A DNA stretch of 64,000 nt from Nannobrachium achirus (Eukaryota > Chordata > Actinopteri > Myctophiformes > Myctophidae). The stretch spans positions 49,627,523 through 49,691,522 of the forward strand of contig OY997658.1 in NCBI GenBank assembly GCA_963921795.1, given 5' to 3'. The first letter of the stretch is position 1. Each line of letters begins with the position of its first letter. The notes below the pieces were generated by a model, which saw nothing but the letters and a program-made list of their open reading frames with translations, searched no databases and was not told where the DNA came from. Both the position numbers and the translations under genes were made by a program. Below are positions 20,007 to 31,739 of this stretch, one piece after another.

Positions 20007-21590
20007 TTTGCTTATTTGTTAGCGGTGCTAACCGCTCCTATATCTGGCTTTGTCTGTTTGTACGTACGGTCCGTCTATTTGTACTGTACTAGGGTGTAGT
20101 TCTCCCGATTTAAAATGAAGCAAACACGGAACTGAAAGTTCCTACAGTATGATTGGCCGCTAGTTGCGCTGTTCTGGCACCAGAAGCAACATGTTCTCTA
20201 TAGGATTTCATTCTATTCCCCCGAACTTTTCTTACCTTAATAAACATTGTCATAAGTACTTTATGGTTCCTGTCGCAAGTTTAAAGCCTCGTTTCAATCA
20301 CCATGATATGCGTTTTGTGAAAATATGTCCAATTATGTTTTATATGTTTTTTTTTTCAGGGCACGGACAAAGCCAGATGTTGGAGCTTAGCTACTTCCAG
20401 GAGCACTGCTCAAAAAGAAGTAAAACACTTAGAACCCCCTCTCCCCCAAAAAATAAAAAAGATTGTGGACTGATTTCCTCCTTCCCCATACTATGGTTTT
20501 CACAGTCTTTTGTTAATTGTACACAGACTGAATAATAATAATGATAAAATGAGGTGGGTGAGTATTTGTACTTGGCCTGGGATCCAGACTGAATCACTTT
20601 GACCATTACTCTCAAATGACCCAATACAAATACAATAAAAATCATTTTATATTTATGAATGTGGTGCTGCGCTCACTTTGTACCGCACCGTTCTGATGAA
20701 AATAGGTTTCCCCCTACTCCCTATAGGGCCTATAGGAAGGTCTTTGGGGCACGTCCAGCTGGGGGGGCCACGGGGCAGACCAAGAACCGCTGGCCTTGGA
20801 ACTCTTAAGAGGTACCACAGTTAGAAATGGCTAACGTAGCCCAGTTGGACTCATCAGCTGAATATACAGTGTATGTTCAGGTGGGGGCAGGTCCTTTCAT
20901 AACCCAGATGCAGAATGTATACACGCGTATGTTCATAGAAGGCAGCAGTGGTAGAAAGTCCTAGTGATAGGGGGTGGGGCTCTTCTCTGTGGGCTCCTCA
21001 GCTGTGTGCCCCCAACACACACGTATGGGTGGAGGAGCCTCCAGGTCTCCGTTTCGAAGACGATGTCCTCCCTTCACTTTGTCCCTTCTCTCCATCACAA
21101 CTGATTGGTAAGATCTAAAGGAGCTTTTGGAAGACAGGAACAGCAGCGATAAAGGCCCATGTATGGAGACACCCGAACTCTCTCAAGTGCATTGCAGATT
21201 ATGGGTACTAACGGGTACTGCTCTAGTTAGAATAAAACACACAGTTTGACCATCATGTTTCTGTTCTTTTCATTTCGATTTCTGGAAGGAAACAGCCAAC
21301 CAAACGAAAGCAAAAATAAATAAAAATATCAATAGTTTGATGTTGAGTTTGGACAGTAACATACAGAGTGATCCAATCAAGTAGACTATACTGTACATTA
21401 ATAGCACATTAATGGGTAACATTAGCATTTTGCAGGTTAGCCAGCTTTGGAAAATGTCTATGTAAATTTCTATATCATGGTTGATGTCCATTCCCTGTGA
21501 GATGGATGGCCATTAGTGTGGTGTCTGTTTGATGGACATACAACCGTTCTCTCTAAGACTCATTTTCCTTAGTGGATCGTTCTTCACAAG
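20007..21590. other. Intergenic, no gene seen
   Basis: AT-rich sequence plus a short block (20760-20800) like the C-terminal coding end of a fish LINE. The 3' part probably contains the untranslated tail of the RNF114-like gene. Confidence 0.4.
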
Positions 21591-22289
21591 TCATTGTTGT
21601 GTGAGGGACCGCTCCAGAGCCTCTCGCATCATTACTTCCTCATCCGCTGAGTAATCGACATAGGTGTCATAGGCAAAGGTGTGCCTCGTCTTCAGATGCC
21701 GGAGGAAGTTTCCGCTCCTGTACTCGGGGTCTCCCCAAGGCATAGAGGCACAGATAGGACACACAACTGGGTGTGGGTCCCGGGCATGCTGGCTGGTGCA
21801 GTGCTCAGCTAGGCCATCCTGATCCAGGTTCCGGAAGTCGCAGTAGGGGCAAGTGAAGGTGTGACGATTTGGCACAGGCTTGATGACGGCTTGCCGGCTC
21901 TGTGCAGTGGCCTTGATTTCCTCCTCAATACACTCTTGATATTTAGCGCAGGTAGCTGTATGGCTTTTCATGTGAGTCAGGCGCACCTTAGCTGTACAGC
22001 CCTTGCAAGGCGCCACAGACGAGTGGATGAGGTCCTCTAGCTCAGTAGCTTTGGCCCAGTTGCCCTGCAGGTCTGTCCTGCACATGGCACACACAGGGTC
22101 GGGGCGGCACAGACACTCCTGGAGACAACTCTGACAGTACGTATGTCCACATTGTGTTGTTACTGGTCTATCGAAGATCTCCAGACAGATCGGACAAGTT
22201 AACTCTAAGTCCTTGCTTCCATCCAAATCCTTGCTTCCTGCAAAGAGGTTTTCGTTTTGCACAAAGCCAAAAGAACCAAACTTCACCAT
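21591..22289 (-). CDS. RNF114-like RING E3 ubiquitin ligase, intronless
   Basis: This family (RNF114, RNF125, RNF138, RNF166) transfers ubiquitin and several members act in immune signalling. Domains over 232 residues: C3HC4 RING (C32, C35, C47, H49, C52, C55, C67, C70); a C2HC finger (C95, C98, H110, C114); two C2H2-type fingers (C147/C150 with H163/H168, and C177/C180 with H198/H203, carrying the family hallmark [18 protein letters not shown]); and a C-terminal ubiquitin-interacting helix ([14 protein letters not shown]). Length and layout match RNF114 (about 228 residues); RNF166 is the other candidate. The start is the first Met. One open exon where the family is multi-exon suggests a retrogene with all zinc ligands kept. 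It shares its upstream block with the SNAP-like gene. Confidence 0.9.
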   Translation of the reverse strand: MVKFGSFGFVQNENLFAGSKDLDGSKDLELTCPICLEIFDRPVTTQCGHTYCQSCLQECLCRPDPVCAMCRTDLQGNWAKATELEDLIHSSVAPCKGCTAKVRLTHMKSHTATCAKYQECIEEEIKATAQSRQAVIKPVPNRHTFTCPYCDFRNLDQDGLAEHCTSQHARDPHPVVCPICASMPWGDPEYRSGNFLRHLKTRHTFAYDTYVDYSADEEVMMREALERSLTQQ

Positions 22290-22331
22290 TTTTTTTCTTC
22301 AACAATTACAAGTATGGAGGACTGGGGGGTG

Positions 22332-22460
22332 CTATATACAGGTCATTTGTGTTGTGTCGCCAGTGCAGTCATGCCTTTTTATGGACTGGAGTTATGCGTT
22401 TCCATGGCGATACCTACACCAACAAAGCCATAGCCACGCCCCTTCTCAGCAGGCATAACA
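22332..22460 (-). promoter_or_regulatory. Promoter-like block upstream of RNF114-like gene
   Basis: Minus strand: TGTTATGCCTGCTGAGAAGG with GGCGTGGCTATGG (22428-22460), then CTGTATATAG (22332-22341) and a C-rich run, about 45 bases before the ATG. It matches 17294-17400 element by element. Confidence 0.6.
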
Positions 22461-22956
22461 GCGGGTATTGTGAGTGTGCAACTGTGCGTGTGGACTGTGC
22501 GTGTGTCGATCTCCATATACAGTATGGAGATCACAGATGAATCTCCATATATGGAGTTCCCTGAGGAATGCACCCTCTGTGTGAACTGAGAATGAGCATA
22601 GTGTAGAATACCCCCCCCCCCTTACATTTCATTATTTATGACTTGCATTCACATTTGAATGAATCAAAGTCACATTGTGAGAATGATTTGCATTCACACA
22701 AGCGTGTTTGACTGTGAATAGGCTACCATGCAGGGCCATTGCTCTACAGGCCAGGTCTCAAATCCCCAGCAAATTGTTCTGTGAATACAAACTTACGCCA
22801 GGTTATTTTAGCCTACACTTACCCTATCAAACATTGTTGTAAAATGTACAAAAGCCATCAGAATGAAAAGACAGAAGATAGCTGAAAAGGTTCTATGATT
22901 TGAGTAGGCTACATCATTCAGACCTACTTTTATTTAAATTAAATACATGTCAGTAG

Positions 22957-23276
22957 CAGGGACATGCTGGGCCCCTGATTCAGCCCGGGAAAAAGAGTTG
23001 TAGAGGCCCTCATTGCGCGCTATAGAGAGAGATCTCTCCATAGCGCTGCTGCTACTCAAAGATTTGCCATTTCAGATCATGACAAGTGACAAGCCAGTGG
23101 GCCAATTACATGAGTTATATTTCATCGTTGTCGGGTGGAAACCTTGTATGTCCAAAACCGTTTGTTTTGTATTTATCATTTAAAAAATTATTTCAAACTA
23201 GTGAAAACAGTAGATCTACAAGCGCACAACGCCTCACGGTGCAAGGCGTTGTGTGCTTGTAGATCTGCTGTTAGCC
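22957..23276. mobile_element. CAGGGACATGCTGG hAT remnant carrying half a TATCGTC MITE
   Basis: 22957-23115 matches the left part of the complete element at 53640-54204. From 23120 it continues into the TATCGTC MITE and its core (23207-23275), then stops. Confidence 0.75.
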
Positions 23277-23487
23277 TAGTATGAGCCAATAGGGAAAGGG
23301 GATTAACGTCACACGATTCATTGTCTCAAATCGGAAGATTGTTGTCATTGGTGTTATTCAAATTTCTTCACAATTATGCAACATTTTTCTAAATGTTCAG
23401 CTCAGCTTGTAGATGGGCTGTTTTCCAATGAATCAAAACAGAATGTGTTTAAATTGTTTTGCTGTGGGAACCTCCTCACGGATGGAG

Positions 23488-23577
23488 CTAGCTGTGTTCT
23501 TAGGAACACAGCTAAACTCCACCTCCCCTGAAAGCAGCGTTCCGTTCTCCAAGGGTCTGAACATCCAGTAAATAAAT
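23488..23577 (+). promoter_or_regulatory. Putative promoter of C1q-like gene
   Basis: Inverted repeat TAGCTGTGTTC TTAG GAACACAGCTA (23488-23513) holds a TTC-N4-GAA spacing like a STAT6 site. An AATAAATA TATA-like box lies near 23570, about 45 bases above the ATG. Positional inference only. Confidence 0.35.
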
Positions 23578-23619
23578 ACAGGGTGTTGAGAGTGTTCTGC
23601 TCACAATCTGGACTTCACC

Positions 23620-26600
23620 ATGAAGGCTGTTCTGTTGCTGCTCCTGTTCTGTGTGGTTGGGGCGGATGACCTCCGCTGGGAGGTCAATGCGCTCTTCAGA
23701 AAGCTGAAGAACAGCATGGAGGAGAGGCTGAGCAACCTGGAAGGACGAGATGCAGGTTAGGACACTTAGAGGACAACTTTGTTTTTATTTACTTTGTTTT
23801 ATTTTTATATCCTAAAAAAAACAGGTTTAAAAAGATGACGTTCGGGTGCTGGTGGAGCCTCTCTCCTGCCCTACTGTTAGAGAAAAGAAAAGATGCGTGT
23901 TGAAATGATTTTATTTACTGCCGTATTAGTGATTTTAACAATTTGATTTCAGTGGGTGGGGGCATGCGTGCAGGCTGCAGCATACACGTGGCTAAATATG
24001 TCTTTTTAGGCACAATGGGCCCTATTTTTGTCCATGCCTTGGCCCTTATCACTATAAACTCTTTTAAAATCTTTTACTATTTTGAAAAACACATTTCAAA
24101 TAGCTGATCTACAAGCTCACAATGTGTTGATGTAGATCGGCTATTTGATGTTTTTGTATAAGGGGTGATGGATGAAAATATAGCTCAATGAGCCCATTCC
24201 CAAGATGCACCACATGGGCAGATGTGACTTATGGGGGCTGGTAGTGTTACTGTATATAGTAATAAAGAAAAAGCAGACTTATTGTGTCTAAAAATATATA
24301 TTTAGCCACTTGTACGCATGCCCCGACCCACTGAAACCAAAACCGCTAAAACAATAGAAAGCAGTAAATGAAAACATTTTAACACTCATCTTTTCTTTTC
24401 TCTGATTACAATCTAAAATATGAACCCTTGTTGTAAAAAAAATCAAAGTTGTCCTACCTTTTAAACATGAATGGGCTCATTTTAACATCTGCTCTAGCTT
24501 TCTTTTATGACACTTTGTTGCTTGATTCAATATTTAGATATTTGATGTTCAATTGATCAGATGCGCTGTGTTTTTCAATAACGTTTTCATTTGTTTTAAA
24601 TAAAAATAAATTAATAGTTACTAGTTACTTTGTAGATTTAGATTATTATTACAAGACCTACATTAACCACTTTAGCTCTGTATACACTTTGGCCATTAGA
24701 AAATAGCCGAACTGCAATCTCACAATGTGTCACATTATGAGCTTGTAGATCTGAAAACCTTGTAAACTTGTGAAACAGGACATTCTGCATAATGAGTTAT
24801 TTCTACTTTTGGTACTTTTTGATGACAATGCTTTTGTGCTCTCCTCAGACAGTTTGAGGATCCCATGGAGTTTTGTCAGAAGAGCTTTTTAATACTTTTA
24901 ATTGGTTCAATATGTTTTAACCAACACACAGATGTAAAGGGTGTTCAATAAGAGACATGACAAAAGACTGAAAGCTAAATGTTTTTACCACTGAAGCAGA
25001 ACTCTAATTTTCTCTGTTATATTTTTCAGAAATGTCTGCCAAGCTCAGTGCCAGTGAGAACCAGGTGGAAATCCTCAAAGACAGACTGAGCAACAGCGAC
25101 CACCAGGTCCAACTCCTAGAAAACAGACTGAAAGACAGTCAAGGTAATTATTGTTATTGTTATTATTGTAAATCCAATATGGCTGCCACCTGAAAAATTA
25201 AGGAGGTAATCCCCAATCAGTCAAAGGAAAGTTACTGTTTTGATCATGTAATTTACCTATGTTTGATCCATGTAATCTAAAGTGTATCCATTCAAATGAA
25301 ACTGCATTTGTATTTATCATAGACTTAACGCTGATGTTGCCAAGTGTATCCACTCAAATGAAACTGCATGTGATTGTATTAATGTATGTATTAATGCTAA
25401 TGTTGTGGTGATTTCAGCTCAGCTGTCCAGCGTAGAAACAAAGCTAACTGCTAGTGTGGAGCAAATGAAGCGACAGAATACAGGTAGGCCTATTATAACT
25501 TCATGTTTATTCAAACACATGAATGAATGTTGGTATGAATGAATGCAGGAATCATAACTCACCAGCACATACACCCTTCTTCTGGCTTTGATCTTCAACT
25601 TGATGAAAACAGAGAATTCATGACACATCACAAACTGCCTCCAGCGAGCCAGCCTGTGAAAAATAAAAAGTAGTTGTATAAACACGGCCATGTCATGCAT
25701 TAGAAGGACAAAATCCATCTCCAGAGGCAGAGACGTGTGATTTCAATTACCGGTAGTCAAAAAACAGTACTTTCACTTCTACTCCATTACATCTCAGAGG
25801 CAGCTATTGTACTTTTTACTCCACTTAAATTATTTGAAAACTTTACAAAACCTAGCTACACTAACCAAAATTGCCTTTTTCTTGGCTTTTTAATACTTTT
25901 AATTGGTTCAATATGTTTTAACCAACACAGATGTAAAGGGTGTGAGAAATGACAAAAGACTGAAGCAAAACTCTAATTCTCTCTGTTATATTTTTCAGAA
26001 ATGTCTGCCAAGCTCAGTGCCAGTGAGAACCAGGTGGAAATCCTCAAAGACAGACTGAGCAACAGCGACCACCAGGTCCTACTCCTTGAAAACAGACTGA
26101 AAGACAGTCAAGGTAATTAGAACACAGTGATGTTCATTGGGTGCAGACAGGAGAGGGGAGTGATGGAAACATGAATTAATTTAGTTTTAATTTATAATTT
26201 GAAATATTCCCTGACAAAGAGGTGTTACATGTAACCACGTATGTGTCCTGCCGTCTTTGGCCACTAGATGGTACTGTTCCCTAAACTATGAGTCTCTTCT
26301 CTGTTCTCTGGGCTGCCTTGTGCCATCATTTTACAACCCAGAAATCAGCTGATCTGGTGTTAATAACCCCACCTCATGTACAATTTACATGATATACTGT
26401 ATAGTCTATAATCTGTACAATGCATGTGTGGAGCATTGTTTTAGGGAAGGGAAGGAGAGTCTTGGCTTTTGTTAACTCACCCAGCACATATACATCCTCC
26501 TTCTGGCTTTGGTCATCAACTTGATGACAACAGAGAACATGTAGCTCGCTGACATCCTTATAAACTGCCTTCAAATCCTTCAAAACTGCCCTGAAAACTT

Positions 26601-27403
26601 TGCCTGGCTCCAGCCCATAGACCAGCCCACTCTCTGAGCGGACTGCTGAGTCTGAAATCAGGCTACTGAAAACTCACCTTTCAGGAGGCCAGAGAAGGAG
26701 GTAGTTATCACTTCTCCCATAGATAGGCCAGGAGTGATCAACCCCCCCTTACCTTAGCCCCACCCCCTTGTTAATGTTTCCCCTATCCTGTACAGAGCTT
26801 ACTTACTTTTTTACTGTGTATCTCTGTAAAGCACCCTGTGCATTCGTGCTGTGACGTGTGCTATATAAATAAAGCTCATTCATTCGGATATTATTGAATG
26901 TTTGTGTGCGTGCGCGCATGCATACGTGTTAATGCATTTGATTGGTTTAACAGTATAATATAAGCTTTTATAACAAATGTTTGGTTAATGCTCCTGTGTT
27001 GACAGACAAACCAAAGGTGGCCTTCTCTGCTGGTCTGGGTCAAGGAACATTTGGACCATTTACTTCTGACACCACTCTGGTCTACTCTAGAGTTCACACT
27101 ACAACATCGGCAACGCATACAATCCATCTACAGGTAAATGGGGATTACCAGGTTGATTCACTTACACAATCAATTATCTCTCATTAACTAATAACACAAT
27201 ACAGTATCATCAGGCTATCAGACACATTGAAATGTGGACTATACTGTCCAGCTGTGTGTCCAGTGAAACTCATCTGCTACAAATAGAGCAGAATAGGACA
27301 GTAATGCAAGTTCCAACACACTGAGAATACATCATGTTGTGGTTGAAACCATCATCTTCTTGTCCACAATAATGGTAGGACAATTATTCACATACCTGTA
27401 CTA

Positions 27404-27484
<81 letters not shown>

Positions 27485-27808
27485 ATATTCTCTCATATAG
27501 GCCTTTTTTCAGTACCATTCAAAGGAGTCTATTTCTTCAGGTTTACTGCAGGTCAGGGTAAACCAGAACACTATACGTGCATCATGCTGTATAAGAATGG
27601 ACAGAGACTCATGTATAACTGTGGATACAGTACTCATACTACTGTCAATCAGTATGAATATGTATCTAATGGCATGGTGTTGGAGCTGGAGCGATGGGAC
27701 ACCGTTTACATGCGTTTACCTGCTAGTGATACTCAGTACAGACGCAGGCTCTATGACGACTACAACAATCAGAACACATTCTCCGGGTTTCTGCTCTACA
27801 CACTGTAA
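23620..27808 (+). CDS. C1q-domain protein gene, six exons, with a frameshift in the C1q domain
   Basis: A secreted C1q-like protein. Exons by GT/AG sites: 23620-23755, 25030-25143, 25418-25483, 25999-26112, 27006-27133, 27501-27808. Exon 1 encodes a signal peptide (MKAVLLLLLFCVVGA) and the start of a coiled coil. Exons 2 and 4 are near-identical 38-codon coiled-coil exons, differing by one residue (VQLLEN versus VLLLEN); exon 3 adds 22 codons. Exons 5-6 encode the C1q domain: KVAFSAGLGQGTFGPF, then SVPFKGVYFFRFTAGQ, ending SGFLLYTL. All joints are phase 1, but exon 5 is 128 bp rather than a multiple of three. Read in the other frame its end gives NIGNAYNPSTG, the expected C1q motif, so one base is missing or two are extra near 27098-27104. 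It is a recent pseudogene, a null allele, or a sequence error. Confidence 0.82.
23757..24460. mobile_element. Fold-back element in C1q intron 1
   Basis: About 300-bp imperfect inverted arms: 23775-24035 is mirrored by 24290-24460 (shared GGACAACTTTG, AGAAAAGAAAAGATG and TTTCAGTGGGT with GGGGCATGCGT). The palindromic core lies near the centre (24096-24148). Confidence 0.65.
24700..24755. repeat. Decayed palindromic core
   Basis: AAATAGCCGAACTGCAATCT at the left and ATGAGCTTGTAGATCTG at the right; the left arm is mutated. Confidence 0.6.
24884..26112 (+). repeat. Tandem duplication carrying C1q exon 2/4
   Basis: 24884-25143 and 25885-26112 share the intron start (GCTTTTTAATACTTTTAATT), the polypyrimidine tract and the 114-bp exon. 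The offset is about 970-1000 bp. The second copy lacks a few short stretches. Confidence 0.85.
26550..26882 (+). mobile_element. LINE 3' fragment in C1q intron 4
   Basis: A decayed LINE-like coding end, then a tail with TCTGTAAAGCACCCTGTG and GCTATATAAATAAAGCTCA, typical of fish L2-type LINEs. Family not fixed. Confidence 0.5.
27405..27482. repeat. (GT)n microsatellite next to exon 6 acceptor
   Basis: About 38 GT units ending 18 bases before the acceptor of C1q exon 6. Confidence 0.97.
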
Positions 27809-27978
27809 GGATAAACTCAAGCAAATACTCAAGTATTCAAAAAGTACAAATTACAAAGTGCATTTTCTTTTTGATATCATTGCATTGCTCTATTGAAATT
27901 CAGAACATTTCCCAAGAATAAAACGAAATAAAATTATAATAATATCTGAAATGTTCAAAAAATGAATGTGTGGATGTG

Positions 27979-28024
27979 AAAATAGTAGATCTACAACACC
28001 CCCTGACCGTAGATAGCCTATTTT
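27979..28024. repeat. Degenerate palindromic core
   Basis: AAAATAGTAGATCTACAACA at the left, GTAGATAGCCTATTTT at the right. Confidence 0.5.
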
Positions 28025-28054
28025 AACTATATTTGAATTAATTAATTTATGTAT

Positions 28055-28340
28055 GGTAAATGGTAAATGGTGCATTTATATAGCGCTTTTTTAATCCAAA
28101 GCACTTTACATAGATTGTGCATTACATTCACCCATTCACACACACATTCATACACCGGTGGCGGAGGAAGCCATGCAAGGCACCAACCTACTCACCGGAG
28201 GCAATTAGGGGTTCAGAGTCTTGCCCAAGGACCCTTCGACATTAACTCAGGGGGAGCCCGGATTCGAACTGGGAACCCTTCGGGATTTATACCCTTCGTG
28301 CTCTAATACCAGTTTCTCTACCCCTGAGCTATGGGTCCCT
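28055..28340 (-). mobile_element. tRNA-derived SINE, minus strand
   Basis: Reverse copy of the family at 6695: tail ATGGTGCATTTATATAGCGC, body, and a tRNA-like head at 28240-28335 with GATTCGAACTGGGAACCC as B-box region and CCCCTGAGCTATGGG as A-box region. Confidence 0.8.
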
Positions 28341-28501
28341 AGAGTCTCTTCCTAGAAATATCAAAAGTGCAATATTTCTATTAGAAATGTAGAGGAGAGA
28401 AAGTTATGTGCTCGCTGCTTGCTAAAATAATGGTAATAAAATGATAATTATAAAATACTACAAAATGAAGACTCAGTGATTTTCTGCTCTATGCTATGTA
28501 A

Positions 28502-28917
28502 CAGTGGTTCTCAAAGTGGGGTCCAGGGACCCCCAGGGGTCCTCGAGGGGGTTCCAAGGGCAAAATTAGTTAATAATGCATAAACAATTATGTTTAATCA
28601 CTTCAACCGTAAACACATTGGCTATCTGAAAATAGCTGATCTACAAGCTCACAACATGTCGCGATGCTACTCGTTGTGAGCTCATAGATCTGCTTTAAAA
28701 ATAAAACAGATCGGGGATATTCTGTAAACATTTTAACAGCACAAATCTTGGAAGGGGGTCCACAGCCAAACAGCCTCATTTGTGGGTACACGGGGGTCCA
28801 AACAGCCTCATTTGGGGGTCCACGGGGGTCCACAGCCTCATTTGGGGGTCCACGGGGGTCCACGGCCAAACAGCCTCATTTGGGGGTCCTTGAGGTGAAA
28901 AGGCTTGAGGACCACTG
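28502..28917. mobile_element. hAT MITE (CAGTGGTTCTCAAAG ends) with core and internal minisatellite
   Basis: Left CAGTGGTTCTCAAAGTGG, right CTTGAGGACCACTG. The palindromic core is at 28627-28697. 28750-28890 is a tandem array of CAGCCTCATTTGGGGGTCCA-like units. Confidence 0.8.
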
Positions 28918-28922
28918 CTGTG

Positions 28923-31720
28923 CACTGTAATCCCTGACGCGTTGACTTAACTCAAAAAAAGTACAGAAACTCATTGCCTCAAAAAAACTGAGTTAACGTA
29001 CAATCAGTAATGATGAGTTAGAGAAACTTGTTCATTCTGAGTAAGCAGTACGATTAACTTGTTCATTCTGAGTAAGCAGTACTTGTTTATTTTGAGTGTG
29101 CATTACACAACCTGTTTATTCTGAGTAAGCAGTACTAGGTTATTCTGAGTGTGCACTACACAACTCGTTAATTCTGCGTAAGCAGTACTAGGTTCTTTTG
29201 AGTGTCCAGCACTACAAAACGTGGTTATTCTGAGTAAGCAGTACTAGATTCTTTGAGTGTGCAGCACTACAAATGTGGTTATTCTGAGTAAGCAGTACTA
29301 GGTTATTTTGAATGTGCAGCACTACAAAACGTGCTTATTCTGAGTAAGCTGTATGTGTTGCAGTGCTATAAACATGGTTATTCTGAGTAAGCAGTACTTA
29401 TATGTAGCCTAAATCCCTTAATTAAATGTATTTTCTTGAAAATTCTATAACAAATGCAATTCTTGAATGTCCTTGAATTTAGAATTCTACTATACAATTA
29501 CAACACTTTATAACATGCATGTGCAAAACAATAATCCAAAAACAAAACAATGCATTGAGGACACTTCAACTAAAGTTTATTTTCAAATGTCATGTTCACC
29601 AGGCAGAACCTCTTCCATATTTTAGCATTTGTGTGATCTTTCTTAAGGTAATGACCCACTTCTTCATACTACAGTCACACAAAAGTAGATGTACAAGCTC
29701 AAAGGGCATAAACAGCAGCATTACAAGGTTAAACCAACATATTATATAGACAGAGCTGTGTTGAACAACACATTAGCAAGAGATTACCATTTAGCTTTCA
29801 ACTTTTTTTTATAAATACCCAACTTAAAATGTAGTAATATAAAGCTAACCTAATTGTTCAGCCGCAATTGTTTTAATAAATAAAATCACATCCCGTCTCA
29901 AAACAGTTGAGGTACTTTACATGTTTGTATAGATCTTTTTTTTTTTTTTTTTAGCTCATAAGTTTCAGTGTGAGGGCTTTATTCCCCAATCCCAGCATTA
30001 CCTTATCAATGCATGTCCATTTCCCATGCATTTTGGGTAATCCAATTGCAGTACATGTGTACAAGCCAAGGCCAAATAAAAGAGAAAATCCTGAGGCAAG
30101 TCTCTAATATCCACGATGACTATATCCCCTCCAGTTCGATGGCAGTGCAGGGCTCTAGGTGCAGTTTGGACCCTTTTGAAGAGCATTGTCAATAGTCAGC
30201 ACACCAACTGTAAACAGTTAGTAGGTCCTCAGTTCTGTGTTCCAGCTCTCATAAAGGCACGATCTCCCAGAAGTTTCTGATTAACATCCACTGAGAACTT
30301 GGGTGTATACACGTCAAAGGACTCTGGCCATTGTCCTCTTCTTGGCATTTGTGGTGTCCCTTCAATGTGCGGATGCGGTGGTCCCTGTTGTGGCTGCAAC
30401 TCTCAGCAATAACCGTCGGTCCATTTTGATGTCCTAAGAGAAAGGAGAATTTTGTGAAATTATGTCCATGTTTGGGTTTTACATAGACCCATGTGAAACA
30501 ATGACAGCAAAGGAAGCAAAGGAGGAATTTGAATTAAGTGGGAATTCAATTGGTGGGTTTTGACTTCGGGGGCGGTTTTAAATGCAGCTTTTACTCTAAA
30601 TGAATTGTTCAATGTGTAAACATTGTGTATTGATTGATTGACTGATTATTTTATTAGACAAAATGGAGAACAGTACAAGTATAGTCAATACACTTGAAAT
30701 GTAGTACAGTACAAGTAGAAACACCCTGCCTAAAAGGAACATCTCAAAAGGTGTGGGTGAGAATACCTGTAACTGCTCTGGGAGATGGACAGAGCAGAAG
30801 GGTCAACTGAGTCTGAGCTGGCCTGGGAGACCTAAGAAAGAGAGACACAAGTTGAGCCAACCATGAAAAACAGATATCACATAGCTTTTATCTCAAACAA
30901 TATCTAGACATTAAGCACTTTAAGTATTTACTCTGAATAGCTCCTCTGCTATTAAATTTCCCTCTACACTAGAAATACTGCTCAAAGACATGAAGGGAAC
31001 AAAATGTTCCCTTAATGTATTTACATTTATTTGAGTATAGTTAACTGTAGTACTGCTCAAAGAAAGCTCAAAGAATGAAGGGAACATTTTGTTCCCTTCA
31101 TTTCTTTGAGCAGTGGTACTTTGCTGAAATTTGCCCATCTTCAAATGTGGAGAAAGCCATGTAAACCAGGCTGAATTTAGCAGCCACTATTTTTAAGGAA
31201 TATAGCAAACTGTATCAAAGAAAGCAACCACACAAAACTAGCTGAATTACAACACATCAAAACAATTTGATCAAGGATAAAATGTGTACTCACCAAATCA
31301 GTGAACAGAGCATAAAAATAGTCCAAAAGCTGACAGAAAACAGAGTAGGTCTTCTGTTTGAGTGCTTTTCTTCCTCATTCAAAAGGGGCTGCTTTCAAAT
31401 TTCAACTGACAACAAGTCCCGCCCCTGGACTGATCTGCACATGTGTGAATGATGAAAAAAAGCACTGAACGTAGTTTTTCTAAGTTAACTCAAGTCTTTC
31501 GACTCCAAAGTACTAGTAACTTAGTTTAAATGAGTTTTAACATCAGGAACGTATTTTTTCTAATAAACACAACTCAAAACAATCAAATTAGTCAGTTTTT
31601 TGGACCAAAAGTACTATTAACTTAGTTTAAGTGATTAGGAATAACATGCTGATGAAAACTAAGTTAAGTGTATTCCATATTTTTGCCTAAGCAGAATTAT
31701 CCAGCATGTTTGGTTTTACA
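28923..31720. mobile_element. Non-autonomous CACTA/EnSpm-like element
   Basis: Starts CACTGTAA and ends TTACAGTG, with TG on both outer sides. Subterminal GACTTAACTCA and GAGTTAAC-type repeats are typical of fish EnSpm-N elements. 28990-29405 is a degenerate tandem array of TTCTGAGTAAGCAGTAC units. 30960-31110 holds inverted AAAGAATGAAGGGAACA copies. No transposase frame is seen. Confidence 0.55.
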
Positions 31721-31739
31721 GTGTGTAACCCTGCTACTG

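Noticed and set aside
27407-27808. Open frame through the GT repeat into C1q exon 6
   Set aside because: The N-terminal cysteine/valine run is a translated microsatellite; the real exon starts at 27501 after an AG.
28240-28335. tRNA-like sequence on the minus strand
   Set aside because: The stems are poor and it is joined to a SINE body and tail, so it is a SINE head. The same holds for 6695 and 41274.
30240-30430. Minus-strand 63-codon frame in the CACTA-like element
   Set aside because: No recognisable domain and no conserved start; could be a relic but cannot be supported.
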